64,000 nucleotides of DNA from Pterois miles (lineage: Eukaryota > Chordata > Actinopteri > Perciformes > Scorpaenidae): the NCBI GenBank assembly GCA_947000775.1, contig CAMQGK010000416.1, positions 336,001-400,000 of the forward strand, in the 5' to 3' direction. Position numbers and translations under genes: made by a program. Below, piece by piece: positions 59,870-64,000 of the stretch. Position 1 is the stretch's first letter. Each line of letters begins with the position of its first letter. The notes beneath the pieces were generated by a model. That model did not search any database. It worked only from the letters and a program-made list of their open reading frames with translations, and was not told the DNA's origin.

Positions 59870-60345
59870 CATCACCTGTCTTGTTTGTTTTGTTTTGTCT
59901 CTTTGTGTTTCATTTCATTTTGTCCTTTCCTGTTTTTTTTGATATTACTAACCTCCCTCTCATTTCAGATCCTGCCTTCCTGCCCTCATGTGTTCCCGCC
60001 CCTTGACCTCTTTCTGCTTTGCACGGGTGTTCTGAGTTGTCTGGTCCCGCCCTGATTGTGTCCACCTGTGAAGCGTTCAATCCTCCTCTTGTATATAATG
60101 TGTCTGCTCCCTTCTATGTTGCAGATTGTATTTGAGCCTTATGGTGAAAGTCAGTCCCGCGTTCTCTCCTCGTGCTTGCCTCTTCGTGTTTTTTGCCCTT
60201 TGCCTGTTTTGACCCTGCCTCTCGCTTGCGTTTTTTGGACTTGTTTGTTCGTGGACTGCTTATTGTGTACCGAACCATTTGCATTAAACCTGTTTTTGAC
60301 CTTCCCTCAAGTCGTGCGTTTGAGTCCTGTTACATACTGACCTGG
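59870..60345 (+). mobile_element. Probable diverged LTR remnant
   Basis: It parallels the solo LTR at 33067-33596 block for block: ttcctgccctcatgtgttcc, cctgattgtgtccacctgtg, a TATA-like tgtatataatgtg (about 60091), cattaaacctg as polyadenylation region, and a terminal tttgagtcctgttaca. No target duplication was found, and overall identity to the 33 kb copy is low. The 94-100 residue frames here are not genes. Confidence 0.6.
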
Positions 60346-60929
60346 GTGTTACAAGAATGGCCAAAATTCAATGTTTGTGATTTGACCATTTGCATTACTC
60401 ACCAAAGTATGAAGTTAGAACTTTTACCCTTTAAAAAGGGGCATGGCAGGGAACAAGAAAGATCAAGATGTTGAATTTTACCAGAGCAGAAGTTGACCTT
60501 CAGCTAGAAAGGCTGCTGTCAAGAGCAGTGTTGTATTTGGCAATACAGTGTCTGTCATATTAAGACCAAGTGTCTCGAGGCATGTCGTTCTGGTGTCAGT
60601 TTGTGGTTAGCTTAGCTCAGGTTCTCAGCATTTTTTTGGCTGGTACCTCCATATCCATTATCCGAGCCCCTTACCAAACATGAAGCATTCTTATTAATTG
60701 TTCCAATGCCAAACAAAAGCAGCCTACCAAGGATAAAGTCTGATGGTACTGGAAATAAAAGCAGAAGGATATGTAAAGCTTGCATTGGCCCTATAGGCCT
60801 ATTTATCTTAACTTTCAATGGAAAAAAACTAAATTGCTTTGAAAGCTGCTTGGTGGGTCTCTGCAGTTACTGCAGGTTGTGGAGGAGTTAATTTCAGCCA
60901 TAGTGAGCCTGAGGCCATCACATCTAGCC

Positions 60930-60930
<1 letters not shown>

Positions 60931-60966
<36 letters not shown>

Positions 60967-60967
60967 T
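60931..60967 (+). repeat. (ATT)n microsatellite
   Basis: About 12 ATT units; a second shorter run lies near 61190-61220. Confidence 0.95.
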
Positions 60968-62053
60968 GTTACAGAAAGATGATTTACACATGGAAGTTGT
61001 GATTCATATATACAGTTGAAGACTCTCTCCACAAAAATATTTTTCAGTGAACACAAAAACATTTATTATATTATAAAGTGACTCCATATGTCTGACAACT
61101 CCAATCACTGATGAAGACGATAAAATGCAGTTAAGAGTTATGGAGGGGAAAAAAAGTTGTATTCTTGTATTTTATTATGATTATTATTTTTATTGTTATT
61201 ATTATTATTATTATTATTGTATTATATTATTCACATGTAGTCATCCTCATTTCACAAATAAGCACTGTGTCTGAAAGCTTTTCTTTTTTGTTTTGAATGT
61301 AAAATGAGGGAGGAATTTATGGCTGTTATCACTTAAATCACTTAATGCTGCTTATATAATATACTGCACGTACAGTCCATTATTCAATTACAGAGCACCA
61401 GTTTGAACTGAAACTTTACTTGCAGCCCACGTACAGTAGGAGTCGATCCAGCCTGAACGCAACATGAATGACTCACACTGTATGAGCTCAGCAACCTCTG
61501 CAGCGTGCTTGTGTCTAACAAGTCATAATGTGCTGTTAATGAACTCATGGACACAGCATCAGGATAATAGTGCGCTGAACAAAGGGCATCACCAAGTAAT
61601 CACATTATGCCTTCAGCTCAGGGATGATAAAACACTTGAGAGAACATTGGAAGATGTAATCCAATTTGCCTTGGCACCAGTCCAGCTTCTGTATAACTGT
61701 ACCTCACAAACATAATCATGAGGGGTGAACAAACGTCTGGAAAAAAAAAGAGTTATAGCTCAGACAATATAATGGATCACAATATACTTTCAAAAACTGA
61801 ATCACTGGCTGCAGTAAATGCAACTGGAGATGTCTGAGGAAACTGATATCTCAACAAGCTCCCACAGTAAAATCTTTGGAAAGCTACAGAGCTGGGTGAG
61901 GATTTTTGTTGTGCTGCAGTTGGGAGTTAATATGTCTGTTCACACTAAACCATCCTGAACTCTTCTTCAGAAACTGTCAGTTCCACTTTGTACAGTTCAT
62001 TAGCTTCACTGCTTATGAAAGCAGTAACAATTGAACAAAAGCTGTGAAACACA

Positions 62054-63084
62054 GGGTGCTTTCACAACTGTATTTGGGTTCATTCGGACCAGACCGGCGG
62101 GAAATAATTATACATGGTCGCATTTTAGTTCTGATGCATTTCCTGTTCACACTGACTTTTTACAAACAAACCACAGGAGTAAACACAAAGTTATAGACTG
62201 ACGGGTAACTTGTTGACTGGACAGTTTTTGTTGATTGTTATCCATCATCAAGACCCACATGGGGAAATCAAATTCTGGTGAGTTTATGCAGCACTTTAAT
62301 GCCTCTGATCATGTTGTTTGGTGTCACAAAAAGCTAAAATAAGTAACTGATTATCAGCATTACTGTTATAAACCTGGAAATTGACTGCATGTTATGAATA
62401 ATGATAAACAGCTAGAGATAAAAGTCCCTCTGTATGCTCCCTGATGCCTGGTGGAAATGTTGGCACATGAGACTAGTAATAATTCGGGGCTTATTATTGT
62501 GGGATCACTGTCACACACTTTTTAATGGACTAATGAACTGACAAAGTACACCGAGTCCAAGCACAGCAGTTTTAACAGATTTTGACCTATTAAAGCATAA
62601 ATATGCAACACGTTTTTGACATCATTGGGAAAAAAATCCATTATAACTTTTCAGCATATTGTCATTCAAGTGTTCGGAGACAAAAACTAGACTTGCACCT
62701 CCTCATGGCTCTGTTTTCAGGGTTTAGAGAATCTAGCCTGTGAAGGGAGACTTTGGCCAATCACAGGCCATTTCAGAGAGAGTGTTCCTATTGGCTGTGC
62801 GTCGGCTGGTGGGCAATGCTTGGTATTTCCTCAGCAGATCTCAACATGGCTGTCAGGTCTGCTATAAAATCTGATGATTGGTTCATTTACTTTCACACAA
62901 GCAAACCGTGCAGCGTTCGCTTGGAGACTGCCTGAAAAGGTGGGTCTCGGTTTGGTTGTTTGGTCCACACCAGGTTTAGATTGACAGTTTTCAGATTAAC
63001 CGAAACCAACCATACTAACTGGACAAACTGACATGAGTTTGTTTTAACCAAACCAAACCAAACAGGTTAGGTGTGAAAGCACCC
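62054..63084. mobile_element. TIR DNA element of about 1.03 kb, host of a nested repeat
   Basis: The left end is gggtgctttcacaactgtat; the right end, reverse-complemented, is gggtgctttcacacctaacc followed by tgtttggtttggtt. There is no transposase. The interior includes a copy of the 16.9 kb repeat family (62580-62900), inverted. No convincing target duplication was seen. Confidence 0.6.
62580..62900 (-). mobile_element. Miniature TIR-like element, copy 3 of 3, nested
   Basis: Reverse-complemented it gives tgttgagatctgctgagg, agccaataggaacactctc, ggcctgtgattggccaaag and aaaagttataatgg, in the order seen at 16878-17313 and 37990-38346. It lies inside the element at 62054-63084. Confidence 0.55.
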
Positions 63085-63267
63085 ATAGGCAGTTAATTTG
63101 GTGTTTTGAAAGGCTTTGACAGTATTTCCACAAGAAGAAATGTAAATCCAGACTAAGTCCATGGCCTAGTCAGCAGCTATGGGAGGTTGCACATACACAC
63201 AGTAGTATAGAATGCTAATTATGGCTCATTAGCACAACATAAGATGAAGCTGATGGGAATATCATTA

Positions 63268-63701
63268 CTGTATTTTTCGCACTATAAGGCGCACTGGATT
63301 ATAAGGCGCTATCAATGAACGTGTCCATTTTCTCTCGTCTCGTGATAGTAAAGTAACTCCGGCGTTGCCTCCCTGTCTTGGTGAATGTGTGTTCGCCTTC
63401 TGTCATCCAACGCTCCCACGCAGCTCGCAATACACTGTAACTTTGAACGGCCTGTTGACACCAATATCTAGCGGTTGGAGTTCTTCAGTTAATCCACCCG
63501 GAATGATGGCGAGCTGATGAATGATTAGTTTTCTTCACTTTCATTTTGACAGTGTCGGTGAGTGCTGTAATGCTTAGACAATCCATCCAATGGTGCGGCT
63601 TCGTAGCTACCAAAGTCGTAATAAAACATTTTGACAGATTTTTGAGCGCCCTGTAGCACATAAAATTGGTTTAAGTGTGCCTTATAGTGCGAAAAATACG
63701 G
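63268..63701. mobile_element. Miniature Tc1/mariner/pogo-type element, TA-flanked
   Basis: The left end is ctgtatttttcgcactataa then ggcgcac; the right end, reverse-complemented, is ccgtatttttcgcactataa then ggcacac. That is a TIR of about 27 bp with two or three mismatches. Both ends abut TA (63266-63267, 63702-63703). It is 434 bp long with no coding capacity. Superfamily is inferred from the TA target. Confidence 0.8.
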
Positions 63702-63723
63702 TATAGTTTTACAGGTATTTGAT

Positions 63724-63950
63724 CATGAACCAGTATTGGACAATCTAAACCTTTGACCTGATGATGGTATTTGATGAAACGTCACAGGATCACTTAAAAT
63801 CTATAATTCATCCTGCGGGGAACATGAATGTGTAGCAAATTTCATGACAACCCTTCCAATAGTTGTTGAGAGATTTACCCCAAAAATATCAACCAGTTGG
63901 TGCGACTGTAAGCTTAGGGCATCCCCAAAGCCCTTACTGCACGTATATCC
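63724..63950 (-). repeat. dispersed fish repeat (aaatatctcagcag family), copy 2, inverted
   Basis: ggggaacatgaatgtgtagc, aaatttcatgacaacccttc and aatagttgttgagagattta, read on the other strand, correspond to the family represented at 12180-12480. Confidence 0.5.
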
Positions 63951-64000
63951 TCCGGTAATGATGAAAGTCTAAACTAAATGTCATAATAAAACATACAAAA

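Larger units (their letters stand above)
55228..64000 (-). other. sez6: sez6-like intron upstream of the CUB1 exon, open at the window edge
   Basis: No further exon of the family was recognised. It holds a (GA)n run, nested TIR elements (56917-57598), a dispersed repeat and LINE fragment (58593-59160), a partial TIR element (59490-59750), an LTR-like remnant (59870-60345), an (ATT)n run, and TIR elements at 62054-63084 and 63268-63701. I see nothing I can name in 55260-55700, 55750-56910, 57600-58590 or 60350-62050, apart from T/A-rich triplet runs near 61.2 kb. Confidence 0.7.

Noticed and set aside
55228..64000. Search for the exon encoding the first half of CUB1
   Set aside because: No frame with the expected Cys-Gly-Gly start, SPNFP-type motif and second Cys was seen; I assume it lies beyond the window.

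Overview
This is a piece of animal genomic DNA, almost certainly from a ray-finned (teleost, probably percomorph) fish. The evidence is small protein-coding exons with GT/AG borders separated by kilobase introns, many (CA)n/(GT)n microsatellites, and interspersed repeats typical of fish: Tc1-like, hAT-like and piggyBac-like elements, tRNA-derived SINEs, L2/Rex-type LINE fragments and LTR remnants. There is no bacterial-type gene organisation, operon or CRISPR array.

Only one gene is recognisable. Six exons on the minus strand (55227-55038, 25244-25059, 20192-20024, 14714-14548, 9050-8856, 7542-7404) join in perfect phase into about 348 residues: second half of CUB1, sushi 1, CUB2 in two exons, sushi 2, first half of CUB3. 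Order and sequence fit the seizure-related 6 (SEZ6) family, a neuronal type I membrane glycoprotein; several blocks match SEZ6 itself better than SEZ6L or SEZ6L2 as far as I recall those proteins. The gene runs off both ends: the start, signal peptide and first half of CUB1 should lie above 64000, and the rest of CUB3, sushi 3-5, the membrane segment and tail below position 1.

The rest is intron, dominated by the 29.8 kb intron at 25245-55037. Region by region: 1-7.4 kb has old repeats and a terminal-inverted-repeat (TIR) element ending 104 bp from the last exon. 7.5-25 kb has the clustered exons, a hAT-like element, several miniature TIR elements, (GT)n/(CA)n facing each other near 22.6-22.8 kb, and an 11-bp minisatellite (23.15-23.70 kb) that repeats a CRE-like ATTACGTCA core about 50 times. 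26.0-29.6 kb is a nest: a 24-bp minisatellite of about 90 units inside a hAT-like element inside a second TIR element. 31-43.5 kb carries a LINE fragment, a solo LTR with a perfect 5-bp target duplication, a TTAA-flanked piggyBac-like element and a hAT-like element with an 8-bp target duplication. 43.8-46.3 kb holds five tRNA-like SINE copies in alternating orientation; their target duplications show a 1.14 kb tandem duplication made by unequal crossing-over between SINEs. 47.3 kb has a second SINE family; 50.0-52.2 kb has an L2-like endonuclease fragment ending at a degenerate Tc1-like transposon; 55-64 kb has nested miniature elements, a LINE fragment and an LTR-like remnant.

I found no sign of a new multi-gene system. 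The most unusual material is the two minisatellites and the SINE-driven duplication, all within introns of the sez6-like gene. Family assignments come from reading and memory, not from database searches.
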